Shown: positions 39,049-49,149 of the stretch, piece after piece
Numbering within the stretch: the stretch's first letter is position 1
Layout: each line of letters begins with the position of its first letter
Source of the DNA: Odontocerum albicorne
Lineage: Eukaryota > Arthropoda > Insecta > Trichoptera > Odontoceridae
Length of the DNA: 64,000 nucleotides
Reading direction: 5' to 3'
Assembly (NCBI GenBank): GCA_949825065.1
Contig: OX463859.1
Coordinates: forward strand, 7,788,217-7,852,216
The notes under the pieces: model-generated
The model's database searches: none
What the model was told of the DNA's origin: nothing
The model's input: only the letters and a program-made list of their open reading frames with translations
Made by a program: the position numbers and the translations under genes

Positions 39049-39721
39049 CTTACATGTCTAATTGATCAAAACTCTCAATAAATTTCTAGTTATTACATGA
39101 TATGGCCTGCAAGACAAATTATTATATTTAAATGTTTTTTTTATATAAAATAACTGGTATCAAAAAGTGATATCAATGATAAAAAGGAAAAAAATGAGTG
39201 TTTTTCTTTTGAAAGCAATATTAACGCATTAGGAATATGAAAATACAGTTATTGAAAATTACATGTTAAAAAATTGCCTTTATTTTTAGTTTGTTACTAT
39301 TTCCCTTCATTTTAAGTTAAACTATTGAAATCTTAGTACAAAAAATTTATAGAAAATACAATATATAAAATTGGTAACACATTGAAAATTTACATTCAAT
39401 GTTAGAAGGTTTTAATCCTGAAAGAAAATTAAATAATTTTCATTAAAGCATGTTTTTTTTTAACATTATAATTCTTGATTTTTACAAATAAAATATAATA
39501 GATACCATAAAGAGTGACATTTTTATAAAAAAGTATTGTTTTTTTTTATATCTACCGTTAAAACAAGCATATATACCAAAATGAAAATAAATTATCCAGC
39601 CAATGTAAACTATTACTAGTGTAATGTGGAAGAAATCTTCCATTTGAAAAAACATAATTATGATTTTGTTTGTTAGCCTTTACCACTGGGGTTAACGAAG
39701 AGTGCAAAAAAATTTAAAATA
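39049..39721. other. Intergenic AT-rich sequence
   Basis: No repeat end or coding signal recognised. Confidence 0.4.
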
Positions 39722-39850
39722 CAGTAGACCGTCGATTATCCGGGGCTCAATTATCTGTGAGTTGGATTAACCGTGGTCCTCTGTAGTACAAATTTTGTTT
39801 TTAATAATCCTGATTTATCCAAATTATTAACAGTTTGAAAATTACAAAGC
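39722..39850. mobile_element. Possible pogo/Tigger-type MITE end
   Basis: After TA (39720-39721) the sequence cagtagaccgtcgattatcc matches the terminal style of pogo-type elements. The opposite end was not located, so the extent is uncertain. Confidence 0.4.
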
Positions 39851-40077
39851 AAGGACTTAAACTGTTATAAAATCTATGGTTTACATTATACCAATTGACT
39901 AACGTTAGTAAGTTGAAGGTGTTTCCCGGCGTCCACACCGACATGAAAATGTATGGACTTTTCCCCATGAAATTGCCACAATGTGATGCCGGCGTTTAAT
40001 GGTTGTATCTATCAAACATTGAGAAAGCTTGTTCGTATACTCATCTTGCGTAGCAAAATTTATTTAGCATTTCAAAT

Positions 40078-40265
40078 CTTAACGTGTTCCTCGCGGGAAG
40101 CACAAACGCCTGTGATCTGATCTGTAGCATTCCTTTGTGTATTTTATGTAATGTTTAGTTTATCTCCTTTATTTAATGAGTCTCCTTAAGAGTAATGACT
40201 ATTATTTATTATCAGAAAATTACTTGAATGTCATGTTTACTTGGTGGTGTAATCAAATATCAGTG
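40078..40265 (-). repeat. 185-bp repeat, inverted copy
   Basis: Near-identical reverse complement of 25821-26005. The ends are aacgtgttcctcgcgggaag and aatcaaatatcagtg. Confidence 0.85.
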
Positions 40266-40718
40266 TTTTTTTATTGGTCCTTTAAAACAAACCATAAGGT
40301 AATGTTCAAATGATTCAAACACGGGGTACTTGTAGATCATGCGTATAGTGAATTTAGAAAGAACCTGAGTGCAGCAAACTTGAATATTTAAACCCAGCTA
40401 CGTATGGATGTTCATATTCTAGAACGTTCCCTGATAACCAACAGTGAAAGTACAGTTTCGCTAGTGAATAACATATAAAAATGTAGTACACATTCACTGA
40501 CAATCTGCTTCCACTATAACATATACAAAACATTAGAACGATCTTAATGGATAAATAGGATAATACAAATCCCTAAAAGATTACATTTGTCTCAGGTCAA
40601 GACAATAATAAATATTACAAGTTTTTTTTTTATGGAAATGGACGGTTTTTCTTTTAAATTATTTATTCTTCTAGAAATTTCTAGCAGGCAAACATACATT
40701 TGAAAAGCAATGATTGTA

Positions 40719-41650
40719 TTGGGTGTTAACATAAGTTGTGTCTGTTTTTTCCCAATTTAAAAATGAGCACCAAAAGTAAAACAAAATGATAAAGGTTATA
40801 CGCCATTCGAAAGAAAATTTTCTGCTCTACAAGATATTGCGTTTGCTTTTACGTTACATATATTGTTTTTTTTTATTACAAGCCTTCAAAATGGAATGTC
40901 AAGTAGACGAAAGTGAGCATTTTCGACGCCTCCAGTGGACTTCGATGAGGGACGCTTAAACCATATTATTCATGAAGATCCCCTTCAAACCACCGTAGAA
41001 TTGGCTGAGCAGATGAATTGTAGTCACATGACTGTATACCACCATCTTAAATCAATGGGAAAAGTCCAGAAGTTCGGCGCTCGGGTTCCACATGTTTTGA
41101 GTGAAAACAACAAAAATCAACGTTCGACAATTTCTGCTGGTTTGCTCGCGCGTCATCGAGCTACACATGGCTACAAGCAAAGGTTTCTTTACCGCATCAT
41201 TACTGGTGATGAAAAATGTTTGAAGGGGATCTTCATGAATATGGTTTAAGCGGTCCTCATCGAAGTCCACTGGTCATCCGAAACGCTCCATGTCTTTCAG
41301 GTTGAAATTACCGTCTTTGAAATGCATAAACCATCGACGAGCTGTCCTTTTATTCATAAAATCTTCACCGTACACTTCGCAAATATCGCGATCAGCTTTG
41401 GCAGCTTTATTTCCTCGATTGAACGCGAACAGAAGGAGGTGTCTAAAATGCTCCTTTTCGTCTACTTGACATTCCATGTTGAAGGCTTGTAATCAAACAA
41501 AATAATATATGTAACGTAAAAGCAAACACTATATCTTGTAGAGCAGAAAATTTTCTTTCGAATGGTGTATAACCTTTACCATTTTGTTTTACTTTTGGTG
41601 CTTATTTTAAAATTTGGAAAAAAACGGACACAACTTATGTTAACACATAA
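40719..41650. mobile_element. Palindromic mariner derivative, copy D (932 bp)
   Basis: TA lies at 40717-40718 and 41651-41652. The left arm is the 5' end, then a deletion, then transposase sequence from VDFDEGRLNHIIHEDP to GDEK (about 40935-41219). At about 41217-41225 it joins tttgaaggggatcttcatga, which is the N-terminal region inverted, running to a second 5' end at 41650. The joint is the same as in copy A, lacking only a 20-bp or so duplication. No C-terminus is present. Confidence 0.87.
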
Positions 41651-41794
41651 TATACGAGTATAATAATTGTTTATGTCTGGCAACACACATAACTAAAATA
41701 TTAAGAAATTAAGACATTCTAATTGCTGAAAAAAAATGGACAATTTAGGATATCCAGTCAAGTGTGTAGAACCAAATTGAAAACATTGAAAAGG

Positions 41795-42300
41795 TGTGGA
41801 TCAACTGAGCGAAAACAACATGGATGATCGAATAAACGCATGTGAACATCTTTTAGAATTGGAATCGAAAATGCCATTTTTGAATCATCTTGTCACTGGA
41901 AACGAAAGGTGGGTAACATACACAAACTATGGGCATAAAAAAACAATGGTTAAGAACAGGTAACAAGACCAATTCAAATTTTTAAAAATAATCATTACTC
42001 GTATACGATGGGACTGTAAAAGTATAATTACTAATTTTGTATTACTTAAAATCGGCGAAACCGTAATGACATAGATTTTTTGTGATCTGATGGACCACTT
42101 GAATGAAGAAATTAAAAACAAGGGCTCACACATGCAGCAAACGTTTTTGTAATCATGCAGCAAATATTTTTGTAGCATGATAACGCTCTTCCTCATGTTG
42201 CAAGTATTACTAAGAATAAAATCAAGTGCTTAGAACGGATAACAATTCAGCATCCAGCATACTCTCTCCAGATCTTGCAGTCAATGTAACAATTTTTAGA
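41795..42300 (+). pseudogene. Mariner transposase remnant, heavily decayed
   Basis: Plus-strand pieces read MDDRINACEHLLELESKMPF, then FLNHLVTGNERWVTYTNYG (the first catalytic region, Asp to Asn), RIRWDCK and later ITLFLMLQV (the former HDNARPH region). There are many stops, and the ends are lost. It is a lineage different from the other copies. Confidence 0.6.
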
Positions 42301-42464
42301 CGGTGAAGATTATAAGCGTAACAAAGAGGTGAAAAGGAGACTTGCTGAATATTTTGATTTGAAGCCTCCTAATTTTTATCAAATTATAGGCTTTAATAAA
42401 TTGACAGAAAGGTCATACTATAGTGAAGGAAATTATATTTTAGATTATTGTAATTTATGCGTAC

Positions 42465-42690
42465 AAGGGTATGGGCTGAAAAATACTGACATCCTCACGG
42501 CCGGGCTTGTCCTCCTATTTGTAAAAGTGTATGTTGATTGGAAGGATGTTTACAATCAACCCAGACATTTTGATAGCGTCTCTCTTAAATGTATTTTCTT
42601 TCTCATTACCTTAATAATTATATGTAGTGTCAGGATACATTTTTATACTATTTTGCTATTAATAAATCTATATTTATTTATTGTGAATAA
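42465..42690 (+). mobile_element. Dispersed 3' tail with (TTTA)n end, copy 3
   Basis: Shares gctgaaaaatactgacatcc, gttgattggaaggatgttta-type text and tgctattaataaatctatat with the copies at 10090 and 26855, then an atttatttatt end. Confidence 0.6.
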
Positions 42691-42768
42691 TTTCTCATCA
42701 TCTTGAAGATAATCTAATTTGAACATACAATATCTATAATTTGAACATACAATATCTATAATTTAAAC

Positions 42769-43233
42769 CAGCAATTGGTAAACATTTTTTGTAAAGAGCC
42801 AAATTTAACGGCCTGTGTGGGCCAAGAGACAAACTCGAGGATAAGTATGCAGGTAGGCCTACTTAACACGTTCACTGCGTCGAACACGGTTCCCGTGTCC
42901 ATACAAATATTTTGTATGGACACGGGAGCCTTGAATGTTTAGTGCACTCATTAAAGTCTCCCGATAAGGATTCGTCGCCGGTTTCATGTGTTTTGAAGAC
43001 ACGAAGGAATACACTTGTATATGATGTTTCAATAAAAAGTAGAATTTGATTTTTAACAAAGTTATGAAAATTCGCAAATTTTCAGCATCTCTGTATGACA
43101 TTAAGTATTTTATACGCAGTGAACGTGTTAAATAACAAGAAAAAAATAAATGTTTCACAAATTTATTGAACAAAAATGTAACGTAATAATAACAAGTAAA
43201 AAGAGACGACGGGCCATAGCTTGGCGACCCTTG
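42769..43233. mobile_element. hAT-type MITE containing a piggyBac-type MITE
   Basis: A perfect 8-bp duplication atttaaac lies at 42761-42768 and 43234-43241. The ends are cagcaattggtaaac and caagggtcgccaagc read from the right. The outer parts match 44226-44631 (ggcctgtgtgggccaagaga; gtaggcctacttaa). The insertion at 42867-43127 is absent from that copy. Confidence 0.85.
42867..43127. mobile_element. piggyBac-type MITE, 261 bp, nested in hAT MITE
   Basis: TTAA lies at 42863-42866 and 43128-43131 outside perfect inverted ends cacgttcactgcgt and acgcagtgaacgtg. Just inside the left end, cccgtgtccatacaaatatt and its complement form a hairpin of about 16-bp arms. No transposase is present. Confidence 0.9.
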
Positions 43234-43241
43234 ATTTAAAC

Positions 43242-43598
43242 AGTCAAAATAAGGATTGAGAATAAGATGAAAGAAAAAAAAACAAATCTTTTTTTAAACA
43301 ACAATATATTTACAATTTTTTTAGTGTACATATATATATATATATAAGAACAAACCTCTGGGACATAGTGGAATGCATGTGATTGATTCAGAAAGTTTGC
43401 CACAATTTAAAATTGAGGCGAATAAAGATCTCAAAGATATTCATGCATTACATTTTTATTTTGTTTATATACAATGTACAATCTGGCAATTTTATTGCCT
43501 CTTGGAAATACAAATATCTTGAAATAAATAATTTATATATTAAAAACAACAAAAAGAAAAAAAATATATATCTTAAGTGACTGGTGATAACTTTAACT
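43242..43598. other. Intergenic AT-rich sequence with (TA)n
   Basis: A short (ta)n run lies at 43330-43346, and there is no recognised feature. Confidence 0.45.
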
Positions 43599-43763
43599 CA
43601 GTGTTTCTTAACCTTTTTGAGCCGAGACACAGATTACGGTTTTAGTTTTGGTTTCGCAACTCAAGTAAAAATGAACAAAATAATAAAAACATTTTAGGTC
43701 AACTTAAATTAAATTTTTGTGATATTTAAAGTGGGAAACTCTGAATTATGAATACCGAGAAGC

Positions 43764-44170
43764 TGACCTCCATGGCCTAGTTAGTAAGATGCTTGTCTCC
43801 CAGCCCGGAGGTTGCGGATTCCATTTCCGTTGGAACCCAGCTTTTTATAAAAAGGATTTCAGTCTGGTTTTCAATTAAGGCCTATTTAAGATCTTTATTT
43901 ATTTAACATTTTATTGCAAAAACAATCCGGTGGGCTTATTGTCAGGCGGCAATCTTTCCTAACCAACCAGACAAAAGTAAATACATGGTCGCAAAAAACA
44001 TTATAAATGACTACTCATCCCCACAAAATTCATGAACATATACGTGAGCATAAATCCCACAATGACGAACAAAGATCTTTCTGGTCGGTTGGAAGATATT
44101 TCAACATGGCAATAAGCCCGCCAGGTTGTACTGTATACAACGAAAGTATAATACAATACAACACAAGCTG
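43764..44170 (+). mobile_element. tRNA-derived SINE interrupted by a reversed LINE tail
   Basis: The head (catggcctagttagtaagat A-box-like; gttgcggattccatttccgt B-box-like) at 43764-43840 and the tail at about 44075-44170 (gcaataagcccgccaggttg; gtatacaacgaaagtataat) belong to one SINE. Between them, 43893-44060 is a family B LINE tail in reverse. Confidence 0.65.
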
Positions 44171-44225
44171 TGTCGACATGCAGTGACACGGAAGATTTTT
44201 AAAATTATTTTTGTACATTATAACG

Positions 44226-44631
44226 CAGCGGTCGGTAAATATTTTTTGTATACGGCCAAATATTACAGTAAATATTTTAGGCTATGTGGGACAATAGGCT
44301 AACTTGAGGATATTTATGTAGATAGGCCTATTTAAATAGCAAGAAAAAAAGTTTTCACTAATTTATTGAATTAGATGTAACGTTATAATAATAAGTAGCC
44401 TAAAAAATTACTGCAATTAGATGTAACGTAATAAGTAGCCTAAAAAATTACTGCAATTAGATGTAACGTAATAATAAGTAGCCTAAAAAATTACTGCAAT
44501 TGTTTGAAATAGTCGGCCATTCCGTTATAGTGCGTACTTTGTAATTGTAAAATACATTCTTAGCTTGCGGGCCATACAAAAAGGGGCAGTGGGCCAGATT
44601 TGGCCTGCGGACCGTAGTTTGCCAGTCCCTG
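44226..44631. mobile_element. hAT-type MITE, 406 bp
   Basis: 8-bp duplication ttataacg (44218-44225) and ttataatg (44632-44639). The ends are cagcggtcggtaaat and cagggactggcaaac read from the right. It holds a three-unit tandem repeat at 44371-44505 (ttagatgtaacg ... ttactgcaa, 40-46 bp). It is the sister of 42769-43233 without the piggyBac-type insertion. Confidence 0.85.
44371..44505. repeat. Three-unit tandem repeat inside the hAT MITE
   Basis: Units start ttagatgtaacg at 44371, 44417 and 44457 and end at ttactgcaa. Length differences come from the number of ataata groups. Confidence 0.85.
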
Positions 44632-44656
44632 TTATAATGTCATATATTATGCAAAA

Positions 44657-44709
44657 ATTTTGTATTGTATTACACTTTTGTTGTAACAAAAGTGTAATAC
44701 AATACAAAA
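44657..44709. repeat. Near-perfect hairpin, 24-bp arms
   Basis: ttttgtattgtattacactt and its complement meet at tgttgtaaca. The arms resemble the SINE tail sequence (gtataatacaatacaa), so two tails head to head could have made it. Confidence 0.8.
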
Positions 44710-44764
44710 TATGACATATTATTTTTACACTTTTGTTGTTGTTTTGTACAATAAAACCTAGTGG

Positions 44765-44912
44765 GTTTATTCTTCTTCCAATCAACCATAAAGATTTTAA
44801 AGAGACTTTAAGTGAAAACTAGACGGAATCCTATTAAAAAATCAGGTATCAGTAAAACTCAAACCCACAACCTCCAGATTGGGAGACAGAGATCTTGCCA
44901 ACTAGGTTAGTT
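44765..44912 (-). mobile_element. tRNA-derived SINE, reversed
   Basis: Read on the minus strand the head is aacctagttggcaagatctc and ggaggttgtgggtttgag, followed by the shared body with tcttttaaagtctcttt-type text. It matches the 43764 and 49150 copies. Confidence 0.6.
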
Positions 44913-45245
44913 TTTTTTTATTATTGAAAATATTTCGAGACCCATTTAAAATGTCTACTCTCCTCAGACCAAAGAAATAAGCAGTATTTTAGAAATTCTA
45001 TCAATTCTTTTTATATCTATGCATACTAAGAAATAAAATATAAATATATATTTTTAATTTCAATTTTGTTTGGTTTGTGGACGGTAGGAGGTATATGATA
45101 TATGATACCTTGAGTATTTAATATAACAAAAAAGATGAAAATATAAACAGTTGTTACCAAATTGCATTTATTTTAATTAAAACTTTAAATCAAATAGAAA
45201 CACACTGTGAACAAATAGAAAAGTATAAGTTTTAAGCTACAAATA

Positions 45246-46532
45246 TTAGGTCCTTACATATGAAATTGGCGTTTTGCCGTACTGGCAACTTTGATCTCAA
45301 ATATCTTCTCTTTGGTTAGGAATTCCAAATTAAAATTTATACAGCTATTTACTCAAGTATTTGTGTTTCGAAAATTATAATTCATTTGTTTTTTCCTCAA
45401 TTGTTTTTTTTCTTTGCGTCACTCAGTTTACAAAATGGAAAACTTGAAATATCGCGTTATTTACGAGTACGAGTTCCACCGTGGCACCAGTGCTGCAGAA
45501 ACGGCTCGAAGGATTAATGATGTGTATGGCGACGGTGCCGCAAAAGAAAACACAGTGCGTTTTTGGTTCCAACGTTTTCGTTCTGGAAATTTCGACCTGC
45601 AGAAAAAGCCCCGTGGACGGCCGGAGACCAAAGTTGATAATGAAGAATTGAAGGCTATTGTGGAAGCGGATCCATCGCAAACCACGTCCGAGTTAGCTGC
45701 AGGCTGCGGTGTTAGTGATAAAACTGTTTTAATCCACTTGAAGCAAATTGGGAAGGTGAAAAAGCTTGAAAGGTGGGTACCTCACGAATTGAGTGAAGCA
45801 AATCAACAAACGCGCGTTGACTGCTGCGTTGCATTACTCAACCGGCACAATAATGAAGGGATTTTGAATCGAATCGTTACCTGTGATGAAAAGTGGATCC
45901 TGTATGATAATCGGAAGCGCTCATCGCAATGGCTGAACCCTGCCGAACCAGCCAAACCATGCCCCAAGCGAAAATTGACTCCAAAAAAGTTACTTGTGAG
46001 CATTTGGTGGACTAGTGCTGGTGTCGTTCACTACAGCTTTCTTAAATCTGGCCAGACGATTACGGCAGATGTCTATTGTCAGCAACTGCAAACCATGATG
46101 GAAAAGCTAGCTGCTAAACAACCGAGGCTGGTTAATCGCTCTAGGCCACTGCTGCTTCATGATAACGCTAGACCACACACTGCACAACAGACGGCTACCA
46201 AATTAGAAGAGCTTCAATTGGAATGTCTAAGACATCCACCGTACTTTCCGGACCTTGCCCCAACAGATTACTATTTTTTTCGAAATTTGGATAACTTCTT
46301 GCAAGGGAAAAAATTCAACTCCGATGGGGCAGTCCAAACCGACTTCAAAGATTTTATTGATTCCCGTCCGAATGGTTTTTTTAGTAAAGGGATCGATGAA
46401 CTACCTATGAGATGGCAAAAGTGCATAGATAGCAATGGTACATACTTTGATTAAATAAATATATTATATTAAAAAAAAATCAACTTTATGTTCCTCCCAA
46501 ACAAAACGCCAATTTCATATGTAAGGACCTAA
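45246..46532 (+). mobile_element. Full-length cecropia-type mariner with perfect ends
   Basis: TA lies at 45244-45245 and 46533-46534. The first and last 31 bp are perfect inverted repeats (ttaggtccttacatatgaaa and on to gcgttttg). Total 1287 bp, the normal size for mariner. The enclosed ORF is uninterrupted. Transposase motifs resemble the cecropia subfamily, the one that includes human Hsmar1. It sits in the 43.6-47.7-kb nest. Confidence 0.95.
45435..46454 (+). CDS. Mariner transposase, complete (cecropia-type, DD34D)
   Basis: Cut-and-paste DNA transposase. I start at ATG 45435 (context caaaATGg), seven codons inside the longest frame, giving 339 residues, the usual family length. The N-terminus has two helix-turn-helix units (ETARRINDVYGDGAAKENTV; TTSELAAGCGVSDKTVLIHL). 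They are joined by GRPETKVDNEEL, near the family GRP motif, and followed by the WVPHEL linker. Catalytic residues counted from this Met: Asp151 (VTCDEKW), Asp243 (LLHDNARPH) and Asp278 (LAPTDYYFF). There are exactly 34 residues between the last two, giving DD34D. The C-terminus RWQKCIDSNGTYFD matches the family. No stop or frameshift is present, so it may be functional. Confidence 0.93.
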   Translation: MENLKYRVIYEYEFHRGTSAAETARRINDVYGDGAAKENTVRFWFQRFRSGNFDLQKKPRGRPETKVDNEELKAIVEADPSQTTSELAAGCGVSDKTVLIHLKQIGKVKKLERWVPHELSEANQQTRVDCCVALLNRHNNEGILNRIVTCDEKWILYDNRKRSSQWLNPAEPAKPCPKRKLTPKKLLVSIWWTSAGVVHYSFLKSGQTITADVYCQQLQTMMEKLAAKQPRLVNRSRPLLLHDNARPHTAQQTATKLEELQLECLRHPPYFPDLAPTDYYFFRNLDNFLQGKKFNSDGAVQTDFKDFIDSRPNGFFSKGIDELPMRWQKCIDSNGTYFD

Positions 46533-46734
46533 TATAATTTGCTATCAATATTTTGACAAATAAAAATTGACAACTTTTCCCTCCAAGAAACACTGTAACA
46601 CTTGTATGAACATTGCACAAATTGATAAGGTCAGTAATAAAAGTGTTTTCTTGTATGAGTGATACTGTGGGCCTGTACTATAAAAAATCAAACTTAATCA
46701 AAATATTGATAGAAAACTCAAAGTAGCATATATA

Positions 46735-47658
46735 CGAGGGTCATCTAGAAGCTGAGGTTACAAGGACTCCTGAGGCCGGAGGAAATTTTTTGTTTCGAAG
46801 GTGGTGCACTTGGCGTGTAGGGGGGATCCTAACGGTCAGTTTGTTTGGTCCCGCGTGTTTGTCGGCCATTTTTTTCAGTCACAGTAAATTATTCCGATGG
46901 AGAGGTCGTCGCACGCTCCCGCCAACTCTCGTCCATGCGAGACCCGCGCGGTCATCAGTTTTTTTACTTTGTAGAACAATGCCGTCGCGAATATCCATCG
47001 GAAGCTCGTGGAAGTTTATGGTAGTTATGTGATGAGTCGACAACATGTCATGAAGTGGGTTAGGTTGTTCAGAGAAGGTCGTACTGATACTCATGACGAG
47101 GCAAGGCAGTTATTTCAGACGAATTTGTGCAAAAAATTGAAGAACAAGTTCGAAATGACCGCCGTGTGACGCTTGACGACCTTCATGAAGAACTTCCTGA
47201 CATTTCTCAGTCTCCTTGGTAATATTGTGTCGGAAAAAACTTGGTTACAAGAACTGTGTGCGAGATGGGTGTCCAAAATGCTCACACTGGAGCACCGTCA
47301 AAATCGCGTGACCGCCACGCGTGAATTTTTAGATCGTTTTGCACAGGAGGAAGAAACTTTTCTGAACTCTATCATGATGGGGGATGAGACGTGGGTGTGT
47401 CACTACACCCCGACAATTTTCCAACGATCAGAAGGTCGAGGAAGCTGTGAAGAAGTGGCTGAAAGAGCTGGCGGCGGAGGTCTATGACACTGGCATACAA
47501 AAGCTGGTGCCCCGACTACAGAAATGTCTCGATTTCGACGGCGATTAAATTGAAAAATAGTTTAATATATTTGTGAAGTATCCTGTGAATTTCAATTAAA
47601 TACAAGCATTTTTCGATCCTACATAAATGTTGTAACCTTACTTTCTGAATGACCCTCG
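46735..47658 (+). mobile_element. Mariner, internally deleted (gagggtcat ends)
   Basis: TA lies at 46733-46734 and 47659-47660. The ends are cgagggtcatctagaagctg and cgagggtcattcagaaagta read from the right. Coding remnant at 46890-47548. The lineage is unlike the 45-kb element; the 60.9-kb element has more distantly similar ends. Confidence 0.85.
46890..47548 (+). pseudogene. Mariner transposase, deleted and frameshifted
   Basis: Recognisable pieces: NIHRKLVEVYGSYVMSRQHV and LFREGRTDTHD (HTH), then in other frames VRNDRRVTLDDLHEELPDIS, MLTLEHRQNRVTATREFLD and MGDETWVCHYTP (the first catalytic Asp). The central region is deleted. The C-terminus reads VKKWLKELAAEVYDTGIQKL and KCLDFDGD before TAA (about 47548). 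The second and third catalytic Asp are lost. Confidence 0.8.
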
Positions 47659-47739
47659 TATGATAATACCCTAGACCCGAAGAGGACATTGACTCAATTT
47701 GGGGTCACGACCCATAGTTAAGAAACCATGATTTAACTA

Positions 47740-48239
47740 TAGAAATAAAACGGAAACTATGCGGATGTAAGTCAATTATCTTAGGAAAGGCAAATTGCCT
47801 ACTAAGATAATTCACGTATTACATTAATATAAATATAATAAATAAAAATAATAAAACAACAAATGAGAAATTAAGATATGAAAAAAAGAATAAAATTTAA
47901 AAAAAATTAAAGAACCACCTGATTTGATACCATCAAGAACATTATTTGGTTTCAAATTGTCCCAATTTAACAATTTTTATCAATATTCATAAACATAAGG
48001 TGAAAACCAAAAAAAAAAAAAGAAAAATTTATTAAAATAACATTAATTGTTTTGCCTTTGTGAGCTAAAATAAGTAACAATCAAAAAAAAAAAAAAGCAT
48101 AAGAAGAAATTACTTTCTTATACGATTAATTATAATTTATCAATGCGACACGTGTTTCTATCTCCTATCGCGAGGCTTTCTTCAGGCGGAATAATCTCTG
48201 TTTGTTACAAGAGCAATGATGCTAAGATCTAATTTGTAT
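47740..48239. other. Intergenic AT-rich sequence
   Basis: Several long A runs are present (48010-48020; 48084-48096) and no recognised feature. Confidence 0.4.
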
Positions 48240-48690
48240 AAGGTTTTTTTTCTCAAATTGAGGATTTGCACAGTGGACCCACCACTGCGCACGTGTGCAA
48301 AAAAATTCATACAAAAACACAACACTAATCGGAAATATTTGATTGCGCGTTTACATCTATCATATTATAACCATCTTTAACCTTTTTGATGGCTTTCCAG
48401 AATGTGAGCATATCAATTCCTGGAGATATAGAATTGATGTAGAAAATGCTGTCGGAGTGCATGCCTGTGGGACACCACCTACAATGGTCCATATGGAGGT
48501 TTCTAAATCGCCTATGCATCCATGTGGGTAGATCAAAAGAAAATCTTATCAGATGGAGAATTAATGCAGAGGGCCCACCATTATGCACGTGTGCTGACAT
48601 TTAATCGTATCTGATTGTTCGCCCACTGTGGCCCGTTAGCTTCTCGGAAGATCTGCAGAACAGAAGCCCCTATGTCAACACTGTTACATT
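48240..48690. repeat. Dispersed repeat related to 3500-3860
   Basis: The end text cccactgtggcccgttagct and agcccctatgtcaacactgt parallels ccactgtgccccgttagctg and agccccaatgccatcat at 3777. Earlier text matches less well. Two internal phrases (cccaccactgcgcacgtgtg; cccaccattatgcacgtgtg) look like a direct repeat. Class unknown. Confidence 0.45.
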
Positions 48691-48694
48691 TATT

Positions 48695-48785
48695 TTTATT
48701 TATTTAACACTTTTATTGCAAATACAATCTGGCGGGCTTATTGCCAGGCGGCAATCTCTTCCAACCAACCAGACTTTCTTGGTTG
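48695..48785 (-). mobile_element. Family B LINE/SINE tail, reversed
   Basis: Reads tttatttaacacttttattg, caatctggcgggcttattgc and aatctcttccaaccaaccag, the reverse of the tail at 8530-8612. Confidence 0.7.
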
Positions 48786-48904
48786 ATAAGATATAAATCT
48801 GGTGTTGTAGACAGGATTGGAATGGAATAGGAAATGTATGGGGTCTTTTGACCCAAAAGGAATATTTTAATATGGGATTAAATTTTTAACATTCTATGGT
48901 TATA

Positions 48905-49016
48905 TTATTTACAGTTAAGGCGTTAAGATTGTGAAGGTTTAAAGACATTGTAATTTATTTTATCAAACACTGTTTATTCCACAAAAGGTGGAATAAACAG
49001 TGTTTGATAAAACAAA
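48905..49016. mobile_element. Penelope-like terminal piece ending in a palindrome
   Basis: Bases 48905-48980 match the Penelope-like 3' region at 57668-57757 (gttaaggcgttaagattgtg; tatcaaacactgtttattcc). Then cactgtttattccac is followed by its inverted copy, giving arms of about 30 bp. The phrase ttctatggttat flanks the unit on both sides (48892 and 49023). Confidence 0.6.
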
Positions 49017-49149
49017 TTACTAATTCTATGGTTATTTATTTCTGTATATGGAGGTAGAAACACGTCTCATGATGATAAACAGTAATTAGTAGTATACAAA
49101 AAGTTATTTCATATTAAAAATTCCAATAGTATCAAACTATATTATATTC

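Larger units (their letters stand above)
43599..47730. mobile_element. Probable hAT element enlarged by nested insertions
   Basis: Left end cagtgtttcttaacctttttg and right end read in reverse catggtttcttaactatggg agree at 12 of 15 bases. They are flanked by 8-mers ctttaact (43591-43598) and atttaact (47731-47738), 7 of 8 equal. Between them lie a SINE and LINE tail, a hAT MITE, and two mariners. Only the outer 150 bp or so at the left and scattered pieces (about 44915-45245, 46533-46734, 47659-47730) would be original. Confidence 0.5.

Noticed and set aside
43764..43850. Functional tRNA gene
   Set aside because: A- and B-box-like blocks are present, but the cloverleaf stems do not pair and the sequence continues into a repeated SINE body.
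45423..46003. Three minus-strand ORFs in the mariner
   Set aside because: Shadows of the intact plus-strand transposase.
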